Origin: SpSt-333 sp040751955
Lineage (GTDB): Bacteria; Bacteroidota; Ignavibacteria; UBA10030; UBA8401
Length of the DNA stretch: 64,000 nt
Assembly (NCBI GenBank): GCA_040751955.1
Contig: JBFMFY010000011.1
Coordinates: 9,169 to 73,168, forward strand
Reading direction: 5' to 3'
Shown: in pieces, positions 44,279 to 53,204 of the stretch
How positions within the stretch are numbered: the first letter of the stretch is position 1
Layout of the letters: each line of letters opens with the position of its first letter
Notes under the pieces: model-generated
What the model saw: the letters and a program-made list of their open reading frames with translations, nothing else
Told to the model about the DNA's origin: nothing
Database searches by the model: none
Translations under genes and position numbers: made by a program

Positions 44279-44682
44279 TGAAATTCGTGCGGTCACATAA
44301 AATCGAACCGAATTTTAACTACGCATCATTGACGGATATCGTGCTGCAGCTGCTGATCTTTTTCCTCCTTTCATCCTCGTTCGTTTCATCGCCGGGCATC
44401 AAGGTTGCGCTGCCGAAAGCGCAGGCATCGGAGATCCAGGCGGACCGTCAGACTGTTATCACCATTACACACGGCGGAAAATTATATTTGAATTCAGACG
44501 AAGTAACCACCGCGACACTTGCACAACGATTGATTCCTGTTCTAGATAAAGACCGGAGCCAGGTGGTCATCATCCGTGCCGATCAGGAAGTCTCCCTGCA
44601 AAAAGCGGTCGAAGTGATTGATATCGCCAAAGGGGTCGGCGCCCAGAAATTTATGATTGCCACCGAACCGGTAGATGAGTAA
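44278..44682 (+). CDS. exbD: ExbD/TolR family protein
   Basis: A 134-residue protein: short cytoplasmic lead, one membrane helix with the channel Asp (SLTDIVLQLLIFFLLSSSF), and a periplasmic ExbD/TolR domain (KVALPKAQASE; VVIIRADQEVSLQKAVEVID). It overlaps the exbB stop (TGATG). Together with ExbB it forms the proton-driven motor. Confidence 0.92.
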   Translation: MKFVRSHKIEPNFNYASLTDIVLQLLIFFLLSSSFVSSPGIKVALPKAQASEIQADRQTVITITHGGKLYLNSDEVTTATLAQRLIPVLDKDRSQVVIIRADQEVSLQKAVEVIDIAKGVGAQKFMIATEPVDE

Positions 44683-44732
44683 AGAAAGATGTCTGACACC
44701 TCAAAAGGAGTCTGACATCCCCACAAAAACCC

Positions 44733-45512
44733 ATGGTACGAACATCACGAGAATTTCAAACCGGCTGGACCGTTTCCATCATCCTTCACGCATTGTTTGC
44801 GGTGCTGATGATGTTCATGACCATCCGGCAGTACATACCCGAGCCGCAATTCGTGGAGATGACATGGGGCTCGCTCACGTCGCACAATTCGCCTATTCCT
44901 GAGATCCCGACGACAGAACAGGCTACACGACAAAGCAATGTGGTTGAAGGTTCGACGAATGAATCGATGAATCTTCCCAACAGAAAATTCCTCGACCTTC
45001 CGGATGAGGTGATCTCACTGCGGGATAAAAAGAAAGAGGTCACGGCGGAGAATCCCGTAACAACAAGCCGCGCAGGAAAGATCTCGTCTAATGAGCAGCG
45101 TTCGAGTACCGTTTCCAGCGGATTCGGTACGACCGACAATGCGCTCGGCAAATCGACCAGCCGTTCCAACGCGCAGGTAGCACTGCCGTTTGGTGCAGGA
45201 GCAGATGCAGGTGGATTGGGAAACAATATCTCGATGGTGGTGCAGTGGGCGGGAGGAGGAAACAGGAAACTGCTCACTGGTGACATGCCGGCGTATCCTC
45301 CGAATGTCAACATCTCTGCTCAGATCAAACTAAAAGTGATCGTCCTTCCCGACGGCACAGTCAAGTCCGCTGCCCCCGCGCAAAAGGGGGACACGCGGTT
45401 GGAAAATGCCGCCCTCTCCAAAGTGAAACTCTGGCAATTCGAACCGCTCCTCAGTGCACAGCCGCAGATCGAACAGATCTGCACGGTGACGTTCAATTTT
45501 ACGTTGAAGTAA
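44733..45512 (+). CDS. tonB: TonB-type energy transducer
   Basis: A 259-residue protein with one N-terminal membrane helix (WTVSIILHALFAVLMMFMTI), a long periplasmic Ser/Asn-rich linker (~40-185) and a C-terminal TonB domain (QIKLKVIVLPDGTVKSAAP; ALSKVKLWQFEPL). The linker lacks the usual Pro-Lys repeats. A GATGTC...GACATC dyad (44688-44719) lies in the gap before it. It would link the ExbBD motor to the barrel. Confidence 0.88.
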   Translation: MVRTSREFQTGWTVSIILHALFAVLMMFMTIRQYIPEPQFVEMTWGSLTSHNSPIPEIPTTEQATRQSNVVEGSTNESMNLPNRKFLDLPDEVISLRDKKKEVTAENPVTTSRAGKISSNEQRSSTVSSGFGTTDNALGKSTSRSNAQVALPFGAGADAGGLGNNISMVVQWAGGGNRKLLTGDMPAYPPNVNISAQIKLKVIVLPDGTVKSAAPAQKGDTRLENAALSKVKLWQFEPLLSAQPQIEQICTVTFNFTLK

Positions 45513-45578
45513 GAAACAATTCTTTTTTCCATTTAATCAACGGATGAAGTTTCGCCGAATTTTTTGTATTCTGTCGGT

Positions 45579-47864
45579 ATGACAAGCGTGTTGGCAGCAT
45601 ATTTCAAAACCACCAGAGTGCAGATTGCGGCGCTGCTCTACTTCCTCATTGCGGGTGCGTTGACGCAAGTGCCTCTCTTCAATTACCTCGGATACGAATT
45701 CTCTGCAGTCATGACGATTCCGACCGCTCTTATCAGCGGGATGCTGACGCTCCTGTTTGTACGCGAGCATCGGGTGAAACCTCTCACGCGCAGGACGTGG
45801 ATGTACGTGATCATCGATTACATCCATGTCAATTTTCTGCTGCTCCTGATCCCCCTCATCGTCATCACGCTCAATGCGTTTGCCGTAAAAAATTGCGCAT
45901 ATACAAAAGGACTCGCGTACTACCTTCTGCTGCCGATTGTTACGATGATCTTTTCTGTCTCACTCGCACTGGTGATCGGGTCGTTCTTCCGATGGAGCAA
46001 GACGGTTTTCGTACTTGCGATCGTTGGTTTGTTATCTCATATCATAGCCATCACTTATTTCCAGCCGCAGCTCTTTACCTATAATTTCATCCTCGGATAT
46101 TTTCCCGGCATCACGTACGATGAAACGGTTGGCGATATGACAACCTTGATCGTGTACCGCCAATTCACTCTGATCGCATCACTGTTGTTGATCATGGTTT
46201 TTGTTGTCGGTTTGAGTGTTGTGGCTCCGTACGAATCGTTGTTGAAAAATATCTCGTTATTGAAGACAACAATCCGTCAGCACAAAGTGTTGTGGTCCTG
46301 TATCGCCGTTGCGGTGTTGACGCTGACCGCAGGGCATCTCTATCGGTCGAAGATTGGCATCGAACATTCTGCCGATGACATTCGTCGCGCGCTCGGACGA
46401 AGATCGGAATCGGAGCATTTTATTTTCTATTATGCAGCGAGCGATTATTCGATGCCGGAGATGATACGACTGAAGGGAGAGGCGGAATATCATTACCGTA
46501 CGGCGGCTGCGAGACTGGAAATTGAAAGCAGCCGCCAAAAAAAGATCGAAGTGTATCTCTATTCGACATCTTCGATCAAGCAGCACTATATCGGCACGGC
46601 AAACACAAACATCGCAAAGCCTTGGAAACGGGAGATCCATTTAACGAGCGCAACGTTCGACGGATCGTTCCGACACGAGTTGATCCACATTCTCGCCGCG
46701 GAATTCGGCTTTCCGGTCATTCGTGCCAGCACTCGCATGGCAATGAATGAGGGGCTTGCGGTTGCTGTAGATTGGGAGCCGGGATTATTCACGCCGCATC
46801 AGTACGCGGCAGCGTTGATGCGAGAACAATCGCTGGAGAATGTTGCGTCGATGTTTTCGCTGACCGGATTTGCCGTTCAATCAAGTTCCTATGCGTATCT
46901 TGTTACCGGTTCTTTTTGCAGGTATCTTATAGATAGGTTCGGCATCGAACGGGTGAAACGTGCTTTCCCCAACGGAAGTTTTCTTCTCTCCTTCGGGGAA
47001 AATCTGGAGAGCTTGGTGAAAGACTGGAAAGTGTTTTTGAAGACGGTTGATGCGACTGAAATTCCGCCAAAGACTGTGAAGGCATATTTTTTTAGTCCTT
47101 CGATTTTCTACAAAACGTGCGCTCGGGAAGTATCTGAAAAGAATCAGCGGGGTGTGCAGGCGCTGCGAGTAAGGGATTATGGATCGGCGGAGATGGAATT
47201 CACAGCATCCTACGACGATGCACCGACTGCGTATGCACTGCGAGGGATCATGCAATCATCTATCGCGCAAAAGAAGTATCGCGAGGCGATCGCGAAATTT
47301 GACGATCTGCCGGAGTCATCGCTGCTGAGGAACAATCCTTCATTGCTGTTCCTGCTTGCCGATGCGTACTGTATCCACGGCAATACGGAGAAAGCTCTCA
47401 GACTGTACTCCGAGATTGCGCAGATGAATTTCAGCGTCGGTTTCATCGAAGCGGCGATCCTGCGCCTGCAGTTGATCGGCGAACATAGGGAACCGGATGT
47501 TGTGCGCCTGTTGTATTATTCTGCCATGGAGGATTCTGCTAAGGTGCTGTTCTTGAAAGATGCATTGCAAGTCCGTACGGAGTCCATTGCTCTCAGTTAC
47601 ATCCTTGGTACGATCTTGTGGAGGATGGAGAAAGAGGATGAAGCATTGGAATATTTCCATCGTGTTCTCGCGCGTGTTGAAGATGACGATGAACTGAGAT
47701 ACTTTGCCGCAACATCTGCTGCCGAGATTGAATATCGGCTAGGCAACTACGAACGAGCGAAGCACCATTACTGGACTGCAAAGAATGCCGTGTTGACGGC
47801 ATCGCTCGACGAATATTTGAACGAACGGATTGAAGTATGCAACGCTGTCTCATTATCGGATTGA
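45579..47864 (+). CDS. integral-membrane metallopeptidase fused to TPRs
   Basis: A 761-residue protein. Residues ~1-270 hold about seven hydrophobic helices. A gluzincin-type peptidase domain follows, with HELIH (His366, Glu367, His370) and the third ligand Glu391 in AMNEGLAVAVDW. The last ~250 residues are TPR-like (REAIAKFDDLPES; NTEKALRLYSEIAQM; YFAATSAAEIEYRLGNYERA). The combination suggests a membrane protease that recruits partners through its TPRs. No family name is assigned. The ATG at 45579 is chosen; a start 15 bases upstream is possible. It overlaps the GWxTD gene by 28 bases. Confidence 0.75.
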   Translation: MTSVLAAYFKTTRVQIAALLYFLIAGALTQVPLFNYLGYEFSAVMTIPTALISGMLTLLFVREHRVKPLTRRTWMYVIIDYIHVNFLLLLIPLIVITLNAFAVKNCAYTKGLAYYLLLPIVTMIFSVSLALVIGSFFRWSKTVFVLAIVGLLSHIIAITYFQPQLFTYNFILGYFPGITYDETVGDMTTLIVYRQFTLIASLLLIMVFVVGLSVVAPYESLLKNISLLKTTIRQHKVLWSCIAVAVLTLTAGHLYRSKIGIEHSADDIRRALGRRSESEHFIFYYAASDYSMPEMIRLKGEAEYHYRTAAARLEIESSRQKKIEVYLYSTSSIKQHYIGTANTNIAKPWKREIHLTSATFDGSFRHELIHILAAEFGFPVIRASTRMAMNEGLAVAVDWEPGLFTPHQYAAALMREQSLENVASMFSLTGFAVQSSSYAYLVTGSFCRYLIDRFGIERVKRAFPNGSFLLSFGENLESLVKDWKVFLKTVDATEIPPKTVKAYFFSPSIFYKTCAREVSEKNQRGVQALRVRDYGSAEMEFTASYDDAPTAYALRGIMQSSIAQKKYREAIAKFDDLPESSLLRNNPSLLFLLADAYCIHGNTEKALRLYSEIAQMNFSVGFIEAAILRLQLIGEHREPDVVRLLYYSAMEDSAKVLFLKDALQVRTESIALSYILGTILWRMEKEDEALEYFHRVLARVEDDDELRYFAATSAAEIEYRLGNYERAKHHYWTAKNAVLTASLDEYLNERIEVCNAVSLSD

Positions 47865-49216
47865 TCATCGCTGCTTTGTCACTGGTGAGCGGCTGCGCGT
47901 CCGGCGATGCAGCGGTGATGGAATGTTATTCCACGCAGCAATTCACACGGCTTGTTGCACCGGCATTTTCGTGGTACGTAATGAATGTTGCGGCGTCGGA
48001 GAAAAGCCGGATTGACCTGTACATGCAGATGCCGTATAAGAAGATCCGGTTCCAAAAAGATGGATCGGCATACAACGCATCGTACAGTTACACTTTCCTC
48101 ATCCGCGATGAGAACAAAGAGATCGTCCAGTCGAAAGAGATCGATCGTTCGGTGACGGTCGGGTCGTATGAAGAGAGCGTCTCATTGCGTTTCGATCCCT
48201 TTCTGCAAACATTTGTGCTGGCGCCGGGAACATACACGCTAGAGATCCGATGCAGGGATAATCTTTCGCAACTGGTCTTCAGAACATTCACCCCGCTTGA
48301 AGCGAAGAATTTTCAGGCTTCCATTCCCACAGCCAGTACTGTATTACTGCTTGATACCGTTTCTCAACATGAGAAAGGATTTTCATTGCGGCCGATTCTT
48401 CCGGACAATATCTCGTTCCTCACAGGTTCCTTGGGAACATTTCAGGAGATATACAACATTCACGCAGGAGATACGCTGACAATTGTGACACAGTACAGCA
48501 GTGTGAAGAACGACGGTGCCGATGACAATTTCACATATTTGATGCCTCCGTACAAAATCAATCATCCGGAATGTAAAGAAGCAGAGAGTGTCCCATATTT
48601 TTCAACTGATTCCACGTTTGTCGCATCGAGAGACGGAAATGTGCAATTCATTCAATCGTTCCCACCACCGCAGACCGGATATTCGATCTTTCAAAGAACG
48701 GCGATCGTCCGAACAGCATTCCGTATCGATACGGTAAAGAGTAACTTTCCACTCTACCGAAGAGATCCACAGTACAAGATCCTTCCATCAGGCGATGAGA
48801 TTTTGTTTGCTCTCCGTTATATCACAAAGAATGAGGAGTATGATTCGTTGATGCGTTCAGATCAAACTGATCTTGAATCACGATTGGCTCACTTCTGGAA
48901 CGCGCACGGCGGCAGTCAGCGCCGGCACGATTTTGAAACAAGGGTGTTGGAAGCAAACCGATTGTTCACCTCATGTGTTGATGGGAGCAGGACTCCGATG
49001 GGAGTCATCTTTATCATCTGTGGAGTGCCAGATTACATTGAATGTCGCGGTTTCTACACAGAGAATTGGTACTACACAGCCGGTGAACGTACATACACAG
49101 TCCAATTCCGTGAAGTAACGAGGAGTGACAATCATTCATACTACGAACTGACGCCGTTCTCCATCAACGATTCATTCTGGCAGTATCAGGTTGACAGGTG
49201 GAGGAGAAAAAATTAG
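47837..49216 (+). CDS. GWxTD-domain lipoprotein
   Basis: A 459-residue lipoprotein: signal IIGLIIAALSLVSGC with the lipobox Cys at residue 20, a long beta-rich region, and a C-terminal GWxTD-type domain (~345-459): FWNAHGG, a degenerate motif DGSRTPMGVIFIICGVPD, then YYTAGERTYTVQF and DRWRRKN. Such proteins occur in Ignavibacteriota, Bacteroidota and Acidobacteriota; their function is unknown. The canonical Trp and Asp of the name-giving motif are replaced here. It overlaps the peptidase gene and the next gene, so all three are probably coupled. Confidence 0.8.
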   Translation: MQRCLIIGLIIAALSLVSGCASGDAAVMECYSTQQFTRLVAPAFSWYVMNVAASEKSRIDLYMQMPYKKIRFQKDGSAYNASYSYTFLIRDENKEIVQSKEIDRSVTVGSYEESVSLRFDPFLQTFVLAPGTYTLEIRCRDNLSQLVFRTFTPLEAKNFQASIPTASTVLLLDTVSQHEKGFSLRPILPDNISFLTGSLGTFQEIYNIHAGDTLTIVTQYSSVKNDGADDNFTYLMPPYKINHPECKEAESVPYFSTDSTFVASRDGNVQFIQSFPPPQTGYSIFQRTAIVRTAFRIDTVKSNFPLYRRDPQYKILPSGDEILFALRYITKNEEYDSLMRSDQTDLESRLAHFWNAHGGSQRRHDFETRVLEANRLFTSCVDGSRTPMGVIFIICGVPDYIECRGFYTENWYYTAGERTYTVQFREVTRSDNHSYYELTPFSINDSFWQYQVDRWRRKN

Positions 49217-50241
49217 TGTTCAAACGCATTCTTCTCACCAGGATGAAGTATATCGGCGATGTTGTCCTTACAACGCCGGTCATTCACACCTTGCGTGATG
49301 TGTTTCCCGAAGCGCACATTGCATACCTTGGCGACGCCAAAGCGGTGTCGCTCCTCGAACAGAATCCTTACCTGAATGAAATCATTCCGTTCGATTTTTC
49401 GAAAGATTCTTTTTTGTATCAATTGAAGATGTACAAAAAAATGTTCGCGGCGAAGTACGACCTGACAATTGACCTCTATAGTAATCCTCGCAGCGCATTG
49501 ATGACATTCGCCACCCGTGCAAACGTTCGTATCGGTGGTGATTCATCTGGAAGGGGAAAACTGTACACGATCCGGATCAAAGATGACGGGACACTGAAAT
49601 CGGCGATTGAGTATCACTACCAATCGCTCGCACCGTTGGGAATACGACCAAAATATTACGATACGGAAATATTCCTGACCGCTCGGGAGCGGAATGATGC
49701 ATTCTCGTTGATGATGTCGCTCGGTATCGATCCTTCAAAAAAAATCATCGCAATTCATCCCGGCGCAACATGGCAAAATAAAATATGGCTGAAAGAGAAC
49801 TTTGCCGCATTGATTTCCCGCCTTGTTTCCGATACTGATATCAATATCCTGCTCAGTCCCGGTCCGAAAGATGGTGAACTGATGACATACCTTCAACAGG
49901 ATTTCCGGAACAGGGTATTCACGCTTCCGCTTTTGCCGGTACGGAAACTTGCGGCAGTATTGTCGCAGTGCACAGTCTTTGTCTCCAACGACTGCGGTCC
50001 GATGCACATCGGCGTTGCGGTCGGCGCAAAGACGATCGGCATTTTCGGTCCCGAACCGATTGAAATCTGGTTTCCGTACGACCGGTCGAAGGGGCATATC
50101 CCGCTCTTCAAAAAATTGCACTGCTCTCCCTGCCGCACAACACGATGCCTTCGCGATGCCGCCGGCTATCTGGAATGTATGCGATTGATAACGGTGGATG
50201 AAGTATTTTCCCTGGTCATTGAACGGCTGCACTGGCGATGA
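49216..50241 (+). CDS. heptosyltransferase-like glycosyltransferase (GT9)
   Basis: A 341-residue GT9 enzyme of the LPS-core heptosyltransferase type. The N-terminal acceptor domain has ILLTRMKYIGDVVLTTPVI; the C-terminal nucleotide-sugar domain has IAIHPGATWQNKIW, FVSNDCGPMHIGVAVG and IGIFGPEP. A Cys-rich end (CSPCRTTRC) is typical. The GTG at 49216 overlaps the previous TAG and has GGAGGAG upstream; a GTG at 49198 would add six residues. It probably works at the inner face of the inner membrane. Confidence 0.88.
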   Translation: MFKRILLTRMKYIGDVVLTTPVIHTLRDVFPEAHIAYLGDAKAVSLLEQNPYLNEIIPFDFSKDSFLYQLKMYKKMFAAKYDLTIDLYSNPRSALMTFATRANVRIGGDSSGRGKLYTIRIKDDGTLKSAIEYHYQSLAPLGIRPKYYDTEIFLTARERNDAFSLMMSLGIDPSKKIIAIHPGATWQNKIWLKENFAALISRLVSDTDINILLSPGPKDGELMTYLQQDFRNRVFTLPLLPVRKLAAVLSQCTVFVSNDCGPMHIGVAVGAKTIGIFGPEPIEIWFPYDRSKGHIPLFKKLHCSPCRTTRCLRDAAGYLECMRLITVDEVFSLVIERLHWR

Positions 50242-52385
50242 AAACGAAAGAACAATCCGCAACGCTGCACGGAACGCTCGATAAAATTATCTACTACAAT
50301 AACGAGAACGGCTACCTCATCGGTTTGTTCCAAATTGGCAGTGAAAAGAAAACCGCCGTCGGATATCTTCCAAATCCGCACGAGAGGGACGAATATTCCC
50401 TTACAGGATCGTGGACGAATCACTCGAAGTACGGCAGGCAGTTTGCTTTTGAATCATTCGAACAGCATGTGCCGACGTCGGAATTCGGCATCGAACAATT
50501 TCTCGCCTCAGGGTTGATCAAAGGGATCGGACCATCGCTTGCCTCGAAGATCGTCGATCATTTTGGAACTGCAACGATCGACATGTTGAACAAAGATCCC
50601 GAGCGCTTGTTGGAGATAGAAGGAATCGGAAGAAAAAAACTCACGGGCATCATGACGGCGCTTGTTTCGTTGAAAGAGATGCAGGATACGCTGTTGTTCT
50701 TGAAGTCGCACGGGATCTCGACCTCGAACTCGATCCGGTTGTACAAAACATACGGAAAGAATGTCGTCGGCGTTCTGCAGCATAATCCTTATCAAATTAT
50801 TGACGATGTTGTCGGTGTCGGATTCCAGACAGCGGATGAGATCGCGCGAAAAATGGGTGTCAAAGAAGAGAGTGAATACAGGCTTGTTGCCGGTGTCCGC
50901 TTTGTACTGGATGATGCCTGCAGGTCAGGAGGGCATTGTTACCTGCCGATGGAAGAATTGTCCGAGCGGGGCGCGCAATTGCTGCATGTTGATGAGGCGA
51001 AAGTATCGAGGGCGATTCGCAGCGCAACGAACTCCGGCTATCTGGTACAGGAACAGGATGCCATTTTTCCGATGCTGCTGCATCGTGCTGAAGAACGAGC
51101 AGCAAAAAAGATCGAACTCCTCCTGAAAAAAGGGGAGCGGCATCTGAACAAAGAGAAATTGATGAAGGAGCTGCATCATGTGGAGAAGCGGCATGATATT
51201 CAGCTTGATGAGAAGCAGCGGCACGCAATTGTGAGCGCAGTGCTGAATCCCGTAACGATATTGACCGGTGGTCCCGGCACAGGCAAGACGTTGTGTGTGA
51301 ACGGCATCATTGAACTTGCCGATGCACTGGGAATGAAATATGTTCTCTGTGCGCCCACAGGACGTGCAGCGAAGCGTTTGAGTGAAGTGAGCGAACGGGA
51401 GGCGAAAACAATCCACCGCCTGCTCGAATTCGATCCGAACAGCGGAATGTTCAGGCGGAATGCCGACGATCCGATCGAAGCCGACCTGGTGATCGTTGAC
51501 GAGGTGTCGATGGTCGATATCCAGATCTTCGATGCATTGATGGAAGCGATCAATCCGCTGGCACAACTGGTGCTCGTCGGGGATGTCGATCAGCTGCCTT
51601 CAGTTGGACCGGGACAGGTGTTGAGAGACTTGATTGAATCGAAGACCGTGACGACAGTCCGTCTCAGCACTATCTTCCGTCAGGCGGAAGAGAGTTCGAT
51701 CATCATGAACTCGCACCGGATTAACCATGGCGATGCGCCTCAGTTTGCCGACGATTTTAACTTCATCGACGCAGATGAACCGGAAGAAATCCAATCGCAC
51801 ATCGTCGGATTGTATTCCACCATTCTTCCACAAAATTTTCGGTACGACCCGCTGACCGAAATTCAGGTTCTCTCACCAATGAACAACGGAGTGACCGGCG
51901 TTCGCAGCCTTAACAAAAAACTTCAGCATGTGCTGAATGGACATTCCACTGTCTGTTGGCAGGGAAGCGAGCGGAAATTCCTGCTGAACGACAAGGTGAT
52001 GCAGCTCCGCAACAATTACGACAAGGAAGTGTACAACGGCGACATCGGGAAAGTGACCGGATATGATAAAGAAGACGGGAAGATGTTCGTCTCATATTAT
52101 GGGAAACGGGTAGAGTACACATTCGAAGAGCTTGACCAGGTGACACTTGCTTATGCAACGACAATCCACAAGAGCCAGGGGAACGAGTTCACCGCGGTGA
52201 TCATTCCTATGTCGATGGCGCATTACATCATGCTGCAGCGGAATCTCATTTACACGGCAGTGACACGCGCAAAGCAGCGATTGTACCTTATCGGTCAGCG
52301 AAAAGCGTTAGCGGTCGCAATCAACAATGCCGATACACGGTTGCGCAACACTCTGCTGCTCAAACGGTTAAAAGCACTGTTGTAA
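50238..52385 (+). CDS. recD2: RecD2-like ATP-dependent DNA helicase
   Basis: A 715-residue SF1B helicase. The N-terminal RecD2 region has an OB-like part (~1-90) and tandem helix-hairpin-helix motifs (IKGIGPSLASKIVDHFG; EIEGIGRKKLTGIM). The helicase core shows Walker A TGGPGTGKT (343-351), DEVSMVD, GDVDQLPSVGPG, and the C-terminal YATTIHKSQGNEF and YTAVTRAKQRLYLIG. Length is normal. Acts 5'-3' in repair and recombination; no RecBC is seen next to it. It overlaps the GT9 gene by ATGA. Confidence 0.95.
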   Translation: MKTKEQSATLHGTLDKIIYYNNENGYLIGLFQIGSEKKTAVGYLPNPHERDEYSLTGSWTNHSKYGRQFAFESFEQHVPTSEFGIEQFLASGLIKGIGPSLASKIVDHFGTATIDMLNKDPERLLEIEGIGRKKLTGIMTALVSLKEMQDTLLFLKSHGISTSNSIRLYKTYGKNVVGVLQHNPYQIIDDVVGVGFQTADEIARKMGVKEESEYRLVAGVRFVLDDACRSGGHCYLPMEELSERGAQLLHVDEAKVSRAIRSATNSGYLVQEQDAIFPMLLHRAEERAAKKIELLLKKGERHLNKEKLMKELHHVEKRHDIQLDEKQRHAIVSAVLNPVTILTGGPGTGKTLCVNGIIELADALGMKYVLCAPTGRAAKRLSEVSEREAKTIHRLLEFDPNSGMFRRNADDPIEADLVIVDEVSMVDIQIFDALMEAINPLAQLVLVGDVDQLPSVGPGQVLRDLIESKTVTTVRLSTIFRQAEESSIIMNSHRINHGDAPQFADDFNFIDADEPEEIQSHIVGLYSTILPQNFRYDPLTEIQVLSPMNNGVTGVRSLNKKLQHVLNGHSTVCWQGSERKFLLNDKVMQLRNNYDKEVYNGDIGKVTGYDKEDGKMFVSYYGKRVEYTFEELDQVTLAYATTIHKSQGNEFTAVIIPMSMAHYIMLQRNLIYTAVTRAKQRLYLIGQRKALAVAINNADTRLRNTLLLKRLKALL

Positions 52386-52468
52386 CCGGTTTATCATTTC
52401 TTATTCTCTGCGTAACATTTCTATAACACTCCCTTTGTAGATTTGTCATGAAAATATAAGGATGCAAT

Positions 52469-52561
52469 ATGGAATACAAAGAACTTTTCTACTTCGTGAT
52501 AGCATGTTTGTTTTTCGTTGTAACATTCTGGGATACACGCCGCACGAATAAATCTGCTTAG
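52469..52561 (+). CDS. 30-residue putative single-span membrane protein
   Basis: A 30-codon frame with ATAAGGATG before its ATG: a short charged lead, one membrane helix (LFYFVIACLFFVVTFWD), then the basic end TRRTNKSA. It is followed by a terminator-like hairpin (52584-52620). Size, topology and signals suggest a small membrane peptide, but no homologue is known to me. Confidence 0.45.
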   Translation: MEYKELFYFVIACLFFVVTFWDTRRTNKSA

Positions 52562-52583
52562 CGATCCTCGGCTTTCCTGCTTT

Positions 52584-52620
52584 CCCCACGCGCCGATGTG
52601 ATGCGCTTATGGGGCTTTTT
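52584..52620 (+). terminator. probable terminator
   Basis: CCCCA (52584-52588) and GCGC (52590-52593) pair with GCGC (52603-52606) and TGGGG (52610-52614), then CTTTTT. The stem has small internal loops. Confidence 0.55.
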
Positions 52621-52688
52621 CCTTTGCTTCAAGTTCAACTCCTTGGTATATTCTACAGTATTTATTGCCGTCTATTGCAGGTCTTTCT

Positions 52689-53204
52689 ATGAAACGCCTT
52701 TTTTCCCCCTGGCGATCGCAGTACATCGCCACGTTCAAGAATGAAAAGCCCCGAAAAGGGAAATCACTCTTTACCCGTATTTTGCACGATAAAAATGATG
52801 AAAAGAATTTTGTCTTGCTCCGGAAAAAGCATTGCTTTGTGGTGATGAACCTGTATCCTTACAACAGCGGACATCTGATGGTGGTCCCGTACAGGCAAAC
52901 ACGGGATATGAGTGATATTACTGCCGAAGAGTTTGCAGAGATCATGATGGTGGCAGCAGAGATGATGGAGGTCTTGAAGAAACTGATGAAACCGCACGGC
53001 TTCAATTTTGGTGCAAACATTGGCAGAGTCGCAGGAGCGGGGATTGATGACCATATTCATTTTCATATCGTCCCGCGCTGGAACGGGGATACGAATTTTA
53101 TGCCTGTGCTTGGCGAGATCAAAGTGGTCTCCGAAGAAATGAAAAAGATGTACAAAAATATAAAACGCATGTTGAACAATAATAAAACGAAAAGGAAACG
53201 ATGA
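52689..53204 (+). CDS. HIT-family hydrolase
   Basis: A 171-residue nucleotide-binding hydrolase. The HIT motif is HIHFHIVPRW near residue 116; NLYPYNSGHLMVVPYRQ is the family core. A positively charged N-terminus (MKRLFSPWRSQYIATFK) is found in the bacterial ApA-hydrolase-like group, which cleaves diadenosine polyphosphates or AMP-lysine. The ATG at 52689 gives this N-terminus. Overlaps the peptidase gene by ATGA. Confidence 0.88.
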   Translation: MKRLFSPWRSQYIATFKNEKPRKGKSLFTRILHDKNDEKNFVLLRKKHCFVVMNLYPYNSGHLMVVPYRQTRDMSDITAEEFAEIMMVAAEMMEVLKKLMKPHGFNFGANIGRVAGAGIDDHIHFHIVPRWNGDTNFMPVLGEIKVVSEEMKKMYKNIKRMLNNNKTKRKR

